A stretch of DNA of 20,559 nt. Source: UBA10002 sp964373775. GTDB taxonomy: Bacteria > Patescibacteriota > Minisyncoccia > Phycocordibacterales > UBA10002. A program made the translations under genes and the position numbers. The notes beneath the pieces are model-generated. The model did not search any database. It was not told where the DNA came from and worked only from the letters and a program-made list of their open reading frames with translations. How positions within the stretch are numbered: position 1 is the first letter of the stretch; each line of letters starts with the position of its first letter. The stretch spans positions 1 to 20,559 of the forward strand of contig CAYJWA010000009.1 in the NCBI GenBank assembly GCA_964373775.1. Direction: 5' to 3'. Positions 1 to 8,100 of this stretch are shown piece after piece.

Positions 1-134
1 CCGAATTTTTTCTCAAGTGTCTTAACGAGTTCATTGAGGTCAAGGACGGACATCTGTTCAACGGCGTCAATGATGGACTTGAACTTTGCGGATATCTCTA
101 CCGGGGCATCCGCAACTTTATTGTCTTCTGTCAT
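1..134 (-). CDS. rplL: 50S ribosomal protein L7/L12, N-terminal part (cut by window edge)
   Basis: Forty-four codons are readable from the ATG at 134 down to the window edge, so the C-terminal domain lies outside. The peptide contains KFKSIIDAVEQMSVLDLNEL followed by VKTLEKKFG, which is the N-terminal dimerisation helix region typical of L7/L12, the ribosomal stalk protein that recruits translational GTPases. The residues before this are acidic and short, as usual in the family. It lies 195 nt downstream of rplJ on the same strand, the normal rplJ-rplL order, so it is probably co-transcribed from the promoter at 1040-1068. I see no Shine-Dalgarno sequence before the ATG. Identity is confident from sequence and context. 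Confidence 0.9.
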   Translation of the reverse strand, partial: MTEDNKVADAPVEISAKFKSIIDAVEQMSVLDLNELVKTLEKKF

Positions 135-159
135 ATTTTTGAAAACACAAAACACAGTG

Positions 160-279
160 TCTCCTCCCTTCGGTGAATCTCCCGAAGGGAGACAAAAACC
201 CAAACAATTCACAATTGACCAAAGCACAAACAAAAGAGTTTGTATCGTTTGATGTTTTTGTGTTTTGTTTGATATTTTG
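160..279. repeat. Intergenic repeat block between rplJ and rplL
   Basis: The 195-nt gap between rplJ and rplL holds a hairpin (arms CTCCCTTCGG at 164-173 and CCGAAGGGAG at 182-191) and an AT-rich stretch at 259-279. The 21 nt at 259-279 recur exactly at 19399-19419, between rpsF and ssb, where the same hairpin family also occurs in opposite orientation (19421-19446). No T-tract follows the hairpin on the minus strand, so it is not a clear terminator. Both copies sit inside ribosomal-protein operons. Confidence 0.7.
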
Positions 280-329
280 GGTTCTTGTGTTTTGTGCTTT
301 AAGCAATGTTAACTGCTGATAATACGAAG

Positions 330-824
330 TTACTTCTTTTTAGCGATACTATCCAAAACAGTTGCGAACCTCTGTATCGGCGAGTTCACCAGGTTAGTGA
401 ACTGCGCGAGAAGCGTCTGGCGTGACGGAATGGACGCGAGCGAAAGCACTTTCTCTTGTCCAATAAATTTGCCCTCAAAGATACCGCCGATGAGCCGCAC
501 CGCTTTTTCAAGCTTCTTCTCAAATCCGAATACTTCGCGTGCCGGAGCCGTGACATCGTCACCTCTCTCCAGATACGCAACGGCCACTTCCCCGTCCAGA
601 TTCGGAAGCTCGCCTGTTACAGAACCGCCCTCCAGCGATTTTCGAATAAGCGTTTTCTTGGCCACATAGTAACCGGCTCCCGCTTCGCGAAGTTTCCGGC
701 GAAGCTCCTGCACATTCTTCACCGTAAGTTTTTTGAATTGGACAAAAGCGACAGCAGGAGATGTCGTGAAGATACCTCGGAGCTTCTCCACTATTTCTGT
801 TTTCTTCTGTTTAGTGATTGCCAT
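330..824 (-). CDS. rplJ: 50S ribosomal protein L10
   Basis: This 164-residue protein matches the usual L10 length. The N-terminal rRNA-binding domain is evident: KKTEIVEKLRGIF, then FVQFKKLTVKNVQELRRKLR and the conserved YYVAKKTLIRKSLE. The C-terminal part ends in a helix and a lysine-rich tail (SIAKKK), where L7/L12 dimers normally dock. L10 forms the base of the ribosomal stalk. The ATG at 824 is preceded by a leader with the L10 autoregulatory fold and an attenuator hairpin, so feedback control by L10 is likely. There is no obvious Shine-Dalgarno sequence; the stretch 825-905 before the start is made of short repeats of the type CTAGGCTCTAGG and TTAGGCG. Confidence 0.96.
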   Translation of the reverse strand: MAITKQKKTEIVEKLRGIFTTSPAVAFVQFKKLTVKNVQELRRKLREAGAGYYVAKKTLIRKSLEGGSVTGELPNLDGEVAVAYLERGDDVTAPAREVFGFEKKLEKAVRLIGGIFEGKFIGQEKVLSLASIPSRQTLLAQFTNLVNSPIQRFATVLDSIAKKK

Positions 825-916
825 GGGAACTAGGCTCTAGGGAAGAAGGCGCTAGGCTCTAGGAAGAATCCTCTTCCCCTAACGCCTATCGCCTAATGCC
901 TAGGCCCTCTATAGCT

Positions 917-943
917 AAAAACGGCAAAAGCCCTTTCGGGCTT
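917..943 (-). terminator. Attenuator hairpin upstream of rplJ
   Basis: On the minus strand a stem AAGCCC-GAAA-GGGCTT (943 down to 928) is followed by TTGCCGTTTTTAG, a GNRA-type tetraloop hairpin with a T-tract. It lies after the L10 leader and before rplJ, the position expected for an attenuator rather than an operon-ending terminator. Confidence 0.75.
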
Positions 944-1033
944 GGAGCATAGCGGCAACCGCCGCCATTCTCGACCCCTATGCAGGAAATTAAGTTCGCT
1001 CAGGCGAACGCCTGCAGTCTCCGAAGCCGTTAT
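917..1033 (-). promoter_or_regulatory. Ribosomal protein L10 leader (autoregulatory 5' UTR)
   Basis: Read on the minus strand, 1023-975 gives GGAGACTGCAGGCG, then a short arm, then CTTAATTTCCTGCATAGGGG. This matches the pattern of the known L10 leader (AGAC-GCAGG ... CTTAAT-CCTGC-GAGG), where GCAGG pairs with CCTGC around the L10-binding kink. It lies between the promoter at 1040-1068 and rplJ and is followed by an intrinsic terminator. In known examples, free L10 or L10-L12 binds the leader and favours termination or blocks translation. The match was made by eye; a covariance search against the Rfam L10 leader model would settle it. Confidence 0.75.
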
Positions 1034-1039
1034 ATGCAC

Positions 1040-1068
1040 AGAGTACGCGCCTTCGCACGATTTGTCAA
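1040..1068 (-). promoter_or_regulatory. Sigma-70-type promoter for the rplJ-rplL operon
   Basis: Minus strand: a perfect -35 TTGACA (1068-1063), a 17-nt spacer and -10 TACTCT (1045-1040). Transcription would start near 1033, giving a leader of about 210 nt to rplJ. The -35 box contains the stop codon of the upstream microprotein gene. Confidence 0.75.
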
Positions 1069-1229
1069 TCGCCATCGTCTCGCGCAAACACAATTCTGAT
1101 TGCCGCGGCAAGTTCCGCCTTGAAGTCCTCGTACGCGCCGGAGACAACCAGGATGGAAAAACTGACGGCAAGTATGGCGATAAATCCGAGCAGAAAATTA
1201 AAAAATGCACGGTCAAATAATTTCTTCAT
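1065..1229 (-). CDS. Small single-pass membrane protein, 54 residues, unknown function
   Basis: The frame runs from ATG at 1229 to TGA at 1067-1065 and reads MKKLFDRAFFNFLLGFIAIL followed by AVSFSILVVSGAYEDFKAEL and an acidic end (FARDDGD). A short basic N-terminus precedes a hydrophobic segment at about residues 9-31, then an amphipathic tail, so a type II-like membrane microprotein is likely. I do not recognise the family. It precedes rplJ on the same strand, and its stop codon overlaps the rplJ -35 box. Its start lies next to the end of the inverted repeat at 1233-1419, and I see no Shine-Dalgarno sequence. The clean hydrophobic profile and tight packing favour a real gene, but length and lack of family leave doubt. 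Confidence 0.6.
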   Translation of the reverse strand: MKKLFDRAFFNFLLGFIAILAVSFSILVVSGAYEDFKAELAAAIRIVFARDDGD

Positions 1230-1232
1230 AGT

Positions 1233-1419
1233 AGATACATTTAACGAATCGCGGTGGATACACTTGACGAATGGTGCACACGAATTTTAGGAAGGCGCAC
1301 ACGAATGGGGGACATCCTGCTCTCCCTGCCCGTGCGTGTCCGCACGCAGGCGGGCGCGCAGGGTCATTCGGGGCGGCCCGCAGGGTCTAACGCCCTGCGG
1401 TGCCGCTCTCAATTTTTAC
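1233..1419. repeat. Inverted-repeat copy 1 (pairs with 4041-4279)
   Basis: Positions 1257-1320 are identical, base for base over 64 nt, to the reverse complement of 4194-4257. Similarity continues outward with mismatches and inward through a GC-rich hairpin, the segment GCGCAGGGTCATTCG, the stem CCGCAGGG-TCTAACG-CCCTGCGG, and CCGCTCTCA before a T-rich end. The GC-rich hairpin after CTCC differs between copies. A diverged third relative lies at 8971-9094. Confidence 0.9.
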
Positions 1420-1458
1420 TGAGGTCATTATATCCTATTTCTGTTTCGCTGTTCAACC

Positions 1459-1498
1459 AAAACCACCCCTACGCCTTTGGGCTAGTAGGGGTGGTTTT
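1459..1498. terminator. Strong bidirectional terminator hairpin
   Basis: A 14-bp stem, AAAACCACCCCTAC (1459-1472) with GTAGGGGTGGTTTT (1485-1498), has a 12-nt loop and A/T flanks giving a T-tract in both directions. It lies 35 nt beyond the stop of the minus-strand gene at 1533 and should end that transcript. Just next to it, 1500-1532 holds the simple repeat TATCAGCGTG/TATCCGCGT. Confidence 0.85.
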
Positions 1499-1532
1499 TA
1501 TCAGCGTGTCTATCAGCGTGTATCCGCGTCTT

Positions 1533-2876
1533 CTACTGGGCGGTTTTCAACTGCTCCTGAAGCGCCTTAATCTGCTTCATTGCGTCATCAATCTGTTTCT
1601 GGAGCGCCGCGCTTGCGTCAGACGAGCCGCTTGGAACTGCTGCGCTTGGTGTTACAGGCGTTTGCGTAGAAGGAATGTTAACACCGCCAGAGAGAAGCTC
1701 ATTAACCTTTGCGCGGGTTTTTGGGCCTACATTTCCGTATCCTTCATCACCCGGTTTTGCAAGCCCATACTTCACTTGGAATTTCTGTACGGCACGAGTC
1801 GTTGCGGGACCGAGGAACATTGTCTCATTGCCTGGGGAACCGGCTCCGCTTGACGCAATCTGCGTCTCCGAATCGCTGTTGAGCACTTGCTGAAGCGTCT
1901 TTACTTCTGCATTGGTCGTTCCCTTTGAGAGCGGGCGAGAAATGGTTGCCCCTGCCGGCACTGTCGTTATTGCGGATGTTGAAACAGGAGCTACCGCGGG
2001 CGCCGCCGTCGGAACTGGGGGAGCCGTTTTCGCCGCAACTTCATTGAGTTTCGCTTGAGTTTTAGGACCCACATTTCCGTATCCCTCATCGCCAGGTTTT
2101 GCCAATCCATACTTCACCTGGAACTTCTGCACGGCGCGCAGAGTTGCTGGACCTAAAAACGCCGTCTCATTGCCTGGGGAACCGGCTCCGCTTGCGGCAA
2201 CTTTGGTATCAGGATCGCTGTTAAGAATCTGCTGGAGAACTTTGACCTGGGGATTAGTCGTACCTTTTGAGAGAGCTCGGGTGATATTGCCGCTGATTGC
2301 CGCCACTGCTGCCGGCGCCGTAACGCTCGCTTTCGGAACCGCTTGCGCCACTGCTGCGGCTTGCGTTGCGGGTTTGGCTGTTGCCGCGGCTGGTTTTGTT
2401 ACTGCCGCGGTTACTGGCGCGGAATAATAACTGCTACCACCGCCTCCTCCGCTGCTGCCGCCCGGTGAACCACCGCCTCCCGCTGTGCCGGTAGTACAGG
2501 TAGATGACTCAACAGTAATCGTAAACGCGATGGCTGATGCCTCAGACGGGCTCTCATAGGTATAGGTGCTTGCAGAATCAGTGCACGAACTTGTCTGTAC
2601 GACTGGGGCGAAGTTCGTTGCTGTAAAGTTCCGCCGGTCAGTTGAGGTAAGTTTGAGGTACGAGTTTCCCGGCATCACCACATCCAAAGAAGAACCCTGC
2701 ACCACAATTGACTGAAGCACCGCGGTCGGAGCAACAACCGAGAGATTCACTCCGGAGACCGTAATGACCGTGTCTGATGTCAAACTCACATCGTTGTACG
2801 CGGCGAAGCTCACAGCAGGCACTGCGGCGAACAGGAGAAGCCCCAACGCCTGTGCGAGAAAAAGCTTTAATTTCAT
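1533..2876 (-). CDS. Secreted protein with two peptidoglycan-binding-like domains
   Basis: I chose the ATG at 2876 (447 residues) because it begins a clean signal peptide: MKLKLF, a hydrophobic core, then AVSFA before AYND. ATGs at 2891 and 2918 add only a non-signal-like extension. After a beta-rich domain (about residues 20-135) comes a glycine/serine-rich linker and an Ala/Pro/Val linker, then two near-identical modules. Each has LSKGTTN..VK.LQQ.LNSD, SGAGSPGNET, FLGPAT.RAVQKFQVKYGLA and GYGNVGPKT, the pattern of PG_binding_1 domains. The C-terminus is a short predicted coiled coil (QKQIDDAMKQIKALQEQL). It probably anchors to the cell wall or surface coat. The same module occurs in the large protein at 5127-8813. 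The gene follows the repeat protein at 2926-3868 by 49 nt and ends at a strong terminator. Confidence 0.85.
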   Translation of the reverse strand: MKLKLFLAQALGLLLFAAVPAVSFAAYNDVSLTSDTVITVSGVNLSVVAPTAVLQSIVVQGSSLDVVMPGNSYLKLTSTDRRNFTATNFAPVVQTSSCTDSASTYTYESPSEASAIAFTITVESSTCTTGTAGGGGSPGGSSGGGGGSSYYSAPVTAAVTKPAAATAKPATQAAAVAQAVPKASVTAPAAVAAISGNITRALSKGTTNPQVKVLQQILNSDPDTKVAASGAGSPGNETAFLGPATLRAVQKFQVKYGLAKPGDEGYGNVGPKTQAKLNEVAAKTAPPVPTAAPAVAPVSTSAITTVPAGATISRPLSKGTTNAEVKTLQQVLNSDSETQIASSGAGSPGNETMFLGPATTRAVQKFQVKYGLAKPGDEGYGNVGPKTRAKVNELLSGGVNIPSTQTPVTPSAAVPSGSSDASAALQKQIDDAMKQIKALQEQLKTAQ

Positions 2877-2925
2877 AGTGTTCGTGAGCATGAATGAGTA
2901 ATAGTAAGCGATTACCACATTATGC

Positions 2926-3868
2926 CTAGCGAACCGCCCAGAAGTTAAGAGTGCCTGCTGGTGTGTTAGCGGCGCCGGTCAGGTTTGACAGTTCAACGCC
3001 AATAGTATTCGCGGCAGTACTTGATGCGGCTACAATGGCAAAGCCATTAGAGGGGCTTGCTAAGTGACCGGCAAGTGTGGTAGTTGCTTCAACAAACACC
3101 TTAAACGCCGTGGACACCCCAGTTGCACCTGTACAGGCAAACCCCCCTGTCGTGCTTGCGACAAGAGACCGTTGAACGATATCGCAAGTTCCGAAGATGA
3201 GTCCTGCGAGCGTTCCGTTTATAGAGTTGCCGCCGACAATCAAGACCGAAGTGCTTGCTGTTCCGGACGCAGTGAGTGCAGTGGTCGAAGCATAGGGGAT
3301 GGTCGAGGGGGACAAACCAACTACCGTAAGAGTGCCTGCGGTCTCAATATTACCTGAAGAACCGGTCGTAGTTGNNNNNNNNNNNNNNNNNNNNNNNNNN
3401 NNNNNNNNNNNNNNNNNNNNNNNNNNNNNNNNNNNNNNNNNNNNNNNNNNNNNNNNNNNNNNNNNNNNNNNNNNCTCTGCCGCCAACAGTGAGGTTGCCC
3501 GAAATCGATTGACCTGTTGACGAGGCATAGACCATTGTGGTGAGACCAGTGAGCGTTGAAGCGCCAGTGACGGCAAGGGTGCCTGCTGTCTCTATGTTAC
3601 CCGAGGAACCGGTCGTAGTTGCTCTGCCGCCAACAGTGAGGTTGCCCGAAATCGATTGACCTGTTGACGAGGCATACCCCATTGTGGTCAAACCCGTTAA
3701 GGTGCTCACGCCCGTAACAGTCAAAGTGCCGCCGGTGTTTATATTACTGCTGATAGTGGTTGCCGCGCTTACAGAGACGGCAACAAAAAACAGGGAAAAG
3801 AGCAGGGAAAAGACAACGGAGCGAACCCCTCCGCCCTGCATCATGCGAGATAATCTTTGCATAGACAT
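2926..3868 (-). CDS. Secreted repeat-rich surface (adhesin-like) protein, interrupted by an assembly gap
   Basis: The N-terminus has a basic stretch and a hydrophobic signal segment (VVFSLLFSLFFVAVSVSA before ATTISS). A 49-residue Thr/Ser/Gly repeat follows, with units containing TTTGSSGNIETAGTL, STLTGLTTM, YASSTGQSISG and NLTVGGR. A run of 100 Ns at 3375-3474 splits the gene. Because 100 is not a multiple of three, the two halves seem to lie in different frames, but joining the flanks restores exactly the sequence of the intact unit at 3605-3640, in frame. I therefore call one gene of unknown true length. The C-terminal domain (about 110 residues, IFGTCDIVQRSL ... GTLNFWAVR) is non-repetitive, with two cysteines. 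The family is unrecognised; a surface fibre or adhesin role is inferred. It is the first gene of the cassette flanked by inverted repeats. Confidence 0.75.
3340..3768. repeat. 147-bp tandem coding repeat around the gap
   Basis: Sequence at 3475-3529 recurs identically 147 bp away at 3622-3676, so the unit is 147 bp or 49 codons. A partial third unit continues beyond the gap at 3340-3374. The gap breaks within a unit, so the number of units in the genome is not known. Confidence 0.85.
3375..3474. other. Assembly gap (100 N)
   Basis: Exactly 100 N, a conventional placeholder for a gap of unknown length. The flanks (GGTCGTAGTTG before, CTCTGCCGCC after) are contiguous in the intact repeat unit, so the break lies inside the tandem array. 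Confidence 0.98.
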
Positions 3869-3929
3869 AGATTATTATTAAATGCGCGAAAAGACCTTTT
3901 AAAAAACTCTCAAATTAAATATAGAGAGG

Positions 3930-3994
3930 TTGCTTATCGCGACCGGATAAGCAAAACGCAAATATAGTATATCCCGCGCGCAATAGTTCCACAA
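3930..3994 (-). promoter_or_regulatory. Candidate promoter and leader hairpin of the repeat surface protein
   Basis: Minus strand: -35 TTGTGG (3994-3989), 17-nt spacer, -10 TATACT (3971-3966), giving a leader of about 90 nt to the ATG at 3868. The leader holds a perfect 9-bp hairpin (TTGCTTATC/GATAAGCAA, 3930-3954). Further down, a weak CTCTC/GAGAG hairpin is followed by six Ts, which might act as an attenuator. The -35 is weak. Confidence 0.45.
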
Positions 3995-4040
3995 AACAAA
4001 ACTGTGGATAACTGCCAAAATTCAAGGAGCGCACGCGACT

Positions 4041-4279
4041 GTAAAAACTGAGAGCGGCACCGCAGGGCGCCTGCCTGCCGCCCGCCTGCTGGAACGCGGG
4101 CAGGCGATGCCTCCGGCGCAGGCAGGTTAGACCCTGCGGGCCGCGAATGACCCTGCGCGCCTGCCTGCCGAAGCCTCGGCGTAGGCAGGGAGCGCAGGAT
4201 GTCCCCCATTCGTGTGCGCCTTCCTAAAATTCGTGTGCACCATTCGTCAAGTGTATCTACCTCTATTCGTTAAACGTAT
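4041..4279. repeat. Inverted-repeat copy 2, with nested GC-rich palindromes
   Basis: This is the reverse complement of the copy at 1233-1419, including 64 identical bases at 4194-4257. It is about 50 bp longer: between the segment ending TCTAAC and the segment beginning GCCCTGCGG it carries an extra palindrome cluster (about 4068-4127) containing CGCCTGCCTGCCG and CGCAGGCAGG. The hairpin near 4160-4190 (CCTGCCTGCCGAAGCC / GGCGTAGGCAGG) replaces a different hairpin at the same place in copy 1. The outer end abuts the stop codon of the TPR gene. Confidence 0.88.
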
Positions 4280-4280
4280 C

Positions 4281-5012
4281 TTATAACGACAACTCGCGCA
4301 ACAGAGCCATCAATTGCTCGTTTCCGGGATTGTCCTTGAGAGCGTCCTCAATCGCTGCGCGGGCTTTCCCCTTGTCTTGAAACACATCTCGGTAAAGCTC
4401 AAAAAGCCGGAGCCGCAAGTGAATGCTTTGTGGTTCAAGCGCGATAGCGGCGCGGAAGAATTCTTCTGATTTTAAGCCGTTTTTCAGGTAATACCCGTAG
4501 AGTACCCCGAGATTTTCCGCAATAATTGAGTTTGCCGGCTGTAATTCATACGCAAACTCCCATGCTTGCCGCGCTCCCTCGTAATCGCCGGTTTCTTTCC
4601 GATACAAACCCAATTCAGACCACAAAGCGGCATTGGAAGGATTTTTCTTTAATTCAGAGATAATCCGCTCCATTTCTGCTCTTTCATTCGGGCGAACACT
4701 GTCCGGAATGGAGCGGGAAAGAGCAGGAATTGCTTTTGAGGACTTATCTGCTTGGGATGGAGCGGTTCTCTCCACTTCTCGGCTTGCTCCTGACGGCGGC
4801 GCAAACTCGTACTCTATCCCTGGTAATTCAGAAGAGAAAGTGTCCTTTACCTTTTCCTCGTTTGCCTGTAGTGACTCGGTCCCTACTTGCGGGGTCTCTG
4901 GTTCGTTCTCGCTCCCTACGCCGATATTCCGCGTGTTCCAGACAACAAAAATACCCAGGATTACAACTATGACCCCGATAAGCAAGAAATTCTTCCAAGA
5001 AGCGCTAAACAT
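4281..5012 (-). CDS. Membrane-anchored TPR-repeat protein
   Basis: I start at the ATG at 5012 (243 residues): MFSASWKNF, then a hydrophobic anchor (LLIGVIVVILGIFVVW), then an acidic linker. A longer in-frame start at 5108 would run through the terminator at 5052-5077, and a consensus -10 box lies just before 5012. Residues about 115-243 form TPR-like helical pairs: ALWSELGLYRKETGDYEGA, RQAWEFAYELQPANSIIAEN, LGVLYGYYLKNGLKSEEFF and RAAIALEPQSIHLRLRLFEL, ending with a last pair ALKDNPGNEQLMALLREL. Such proteins usually mediate protein contacts. The position between surface-protein genes suggests help with envelope assembly or secretion, but that is inference. Confidence 0.8.
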   Translation of the reverse strand: MFSASWKNFLLIGVIVVILGIFVVWNTRNIGVGSENEPETPQVGTESLQANEEKVKDTFSSELPGIEYEFAPPSGASREVERTAPSQADKSSKAIPALSRSIPDSVRPNERAEMERIISELKKNPSNAALWSELGLYRKETGDYEGARQAWEFAYELQPANSIIAENLGVLYGYYLKNGLKSEEFFRAAIALEPQSIHLRLRLFELYRDVFQDKGKARAAIEDALKDNPGNEQLMALLRELSL

Positions 5013-5019
5013 ACAAACG

Positions 5020-5049
5020 ATTATACACGAATAGTAACGAGAAACGCAA
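5020..5049 (-). promoter_or_regulatory. Promoter of the TPR gene, leaderless arrangement
   Basis: Minus strand: a perfect -10 TATAAT (5025-5020) with TTGCGT 18 nt upstream (5049-5044). Only 7 nt separate the -10 from the ATG at 5012, so transcription should begin at or next to the start codon. The -35 overlaps the T-tract of the preceding terminator. Confidence 0.7.
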
Positions 5050-5051
5050 AA

Positions 5052-5077
5052 CCCCCACTTTCCGTAGAAAGTGGGGG
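5052..5077 (-). terminator. Terminator of the large surface-protein gene
   Basis: An 11-bp perfect stem (CCCCCACTTTC at 5052-5062 with GAAAGTGGGGG at 5067-5077) has a four-base loop. It is followed on the minus strand by TTTTGCGTTTC and lies 50 nt past the stop of the gene at 5127. Confidence 0.85.
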
Positions 5078-5126
5078 GTTGCTTCTTCTCCTCGCCAGTC
5101 ACAAGCAAGCGTGAGAAGTCTCTTAC

Positions 5127-8100
5127 CTAATTCTTTGAGGTCTGAATTCTCAAGATGGCCCCCGGGGCCGACACTGATGTAGCGCCGATATCGTAGATTG
5201 GAATACCATAGCCATTGGTCCAGTCAAGGTTTTCCTCGGCGGTAGCTGCGGTTGTTACTGATGTGGTTGAAACCGGACTCCAGATGATGTTATTCGTAGA
5301 TGACGCGGTTGACACATTAATCGAGGAGACCTTACCCATCAAGAATTGGAGTGATGGATATGCCGTATCTTTAAGGAGCCTGATGTTAATGGATTCTACA
5401 GTAGTAGATAGTCCTCCAACAACAGTTGCTCTCAAGGTATACTCCTTACTCTCTCCTTTCGGCACTCTTCGCGCCTCATTTGCGCCAAAGAGAATTTCTA
5501 CCGCGTCAAGATCGGATCCTCCTGTCTCTACATCGGTTGCATTTACCGCTGTATTTGCGTCAACACCGCCCCCAGCAAGAATAAAATCCGTTACCCGAAG
5601 CGAAGTGTCGCCAGAGGTGGAGATAGCGAAGCTCATCTTGTAAAGGAGAAGATCTCGGCTCGCATCAGGATTTGTAACCGTGAACTTGTACAGCGGATTG
5701 GAAGTTTCAAGCGCGTTGGACACACCTAAGTCAGCTATACGGATGGTCGGCACATTAGCGAAGATACGCACCCCATTCGTGGTCTGGTCGCTTGTGGTTC
5801 CGCCCGTGCGGTTAGTGCCGGAATCAATACCCACTGCATAGTTACCATTCACACCGTCATTGTTGTCACCGTCATAGGTAATAGCAAGGAATGCGCCGTA
5901 GCCGCCGTCTGTTGCCGTGCTAGTCGTATTGGTATTCGAATCATGTACACGGAGTGAACCCTTCACCACAAGTGTTACCGCACCGCTTGGACCTTTCCCA
6001 AGTTTGACCGGGGTTGATAGCGTTGAGGTGGCGTAGTTCGGAGATGAATCATTATTCACATCTGTTTCGCCGACCTTGGTCGCTCCATTCCAAATCGTCA
6101 GTCTCTGATTGACCAAGTCAAGCGGAGAGTTGGAGGCGACATTGCCAAGTTGCAGCGCAATCTGCCGAAGCGAGAGTTCTTCAGTCAAGTCCGCCTCAAA
6201 CTTGAATGCCGCCAGAGGAACATCTGCTGTTCCAGCTCTTACTGCGCGGTAATCGTACAGTGAGCTTCTATCAGGCGCCACCGTGTAGGAACCGCCTGCT
6301 GCCGCGGTCATCACCTGACCGGCTGCCTCGTTAATCGTTTCAGCAATCGTTGCCCCGCTCGCAATGCCGGATACGCCGGTGTAGGAGTTGGACGAACCGC
6401 CCTGCTCATTGTCAATGCCCCACCAGAATGTGGCGCCGCTCGTGCCTGTCTTAAGGTCGCACTTTACAGAGAGCGTCTTACTCGTTCCCTTCGGAACAAT
6501 AAGGCCGTTGCCGTCAAAGGTAAAGGAAGTGGATGAAGCAGTGTCTGTTGAGACCGGATTCTTCACATTAGAACCAGTCGTGAGCGCTGTTCCGCTAATC
6601 GCGTCAAAGATCTGACAGTTCGTGAGGTCGTTTCTCCCGCCGCCGCCAGCCCTGTCGTAGTAGAGCGGAAGAGTCGTGACGCGCACATCTTCTCCGGAAG
6701 CAGAAGCATTCAAGCTGTAGCGCGCAAACTCAATGCCCTTCCCGCCGGCAATAATAGTCTGCGCCGGCGGCTCGCTGATGCGGCTGATGGTCAGAGCGCC
6801 TGCTTTCACGGTCATAGTGCTGAAGGTAAGCGCAGAAGTGGGAGCTGGCGTAATCGTGGTGTTAGTGACAGTGCCCTTCACTGTGGCAAAGTCGGATGAA
6901 GGCGTGGTGGACGCGGCAATCGTGGTGTTGTTGTCCATTGAGGTGTCAACCTTGCCGAGGAGCTTGTAGGTTTTAACGCCAATCGGGAAGGTAACCGTAT
7001 CCGTAAAGACGAACGCGCCCATAGAAGCGCCGGCCACCTGCGCATGGTCGTCTGTTGCGCTGCCGTCAACCGGACCCGCAACCACAGAGCCATTTTCGTC
7101 AACAAGCGTTACATTCGTAATATCATCAACATCGTCTCCAGAACCCTGCCCGGTAAGAGAAACATTGAAGCCAATGCGCGCAACCGTAATTGGCTCGCCC
7201 TTCACATCAACCGTGAAAGCGCCGAGCGGCTGGTTCGCGGTATTGACTGCAATGTTCTGGGCCGGGGCTGCATTGGAAGTGGAGACATTCATAGTTCCTG
7301 CCGAGACAGTAACCACTGCGCCGTCCCACCAGGGGTCTTCTGCGGAAGTGAAACAAGCAGTGCCCGTGGTGCCGGAGCAAGAGTTGGTCTGCGGAGGAAC
7401 AATGCCGTAGCCGTAAAGTTCTCCACCCACATCCAAGTCCGTGCGCTTTGCAATGTCAAAGGCAGTGGTGCGGGCTGACCCGCCGATAATGTCGCCTTTG
7501 ATGGAGATTTCTTTTGAGAAGCCCTTCTCAATCACAATGCCGGTCCCAAAAGACGCCGTGTAGTAATCGCCGGACTGGACAGTATCGTAGGCAGTTCCGT
7601 CAACATAGGTCTTCACATTCGCGAGGTCGCTCGCGCTCACAGAACCGCTCTCATTCCACTTGATTGAGCGGAGCCGGATGTTTTCTGCTGAACCCGCTGT
7701 CACACGGATAGACGAAAAGGTATAGCCCGTAACTCCAACTTCTTTCGTGGCTGTGGTGCTCGGGTCAAGGGCGCCGCGGTTCATAGTCACCGAACCAATG
7801 GTCAAACCCTCGTTAATTGTCTGGGCTGTTCCTGAAATCGGGAAAGAGCCATTGACTGTTGCTGAAGTATTGACCTGCACGAGCGAGAGTCCCGCAACCA
7901 TTCCCGCGTGCGCGGAAGTGCCTGAAGTCGGCCGATTAGCCGCAATGGTCATGGTGCGCGACTGTCCTGCCTTAACTGTGAACGGCTCGGTCAGAGTTGC
8001 CTGGTGCGAAGAGTTTAAGGTCTTGGCAATGCCCAGTTGCAATCCGTTCTCGTTAAGAAGAATCACGCCGTCAATGGCCGCGTCAACTGACTGGCCAGTC

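Noticed and set aside
893..1216. Minus-strand frame of 107 codons upstream of rplJ
   Set aside because: It overlaps the L10 leader, attenuator and promoter, and competes with the cleaner 54-codon membrane-protein frame.
3350..3576. Two separate surface genes on either side of the N run
   Set aside because: The frame change is due only to the 100-N placeholder; the flanks join perfectly in frame within a repeat unit.
3340..3768. CRISPR-like regular repeat
   Set aside because: The repeat is a 147-bp coding tandem unit with no spacers and no cas genes nearby.
3934..4209. Minus-strand frame of 91 codons
   Set aside because: It is the translation of the inverted-repeat copy and its palindromes.
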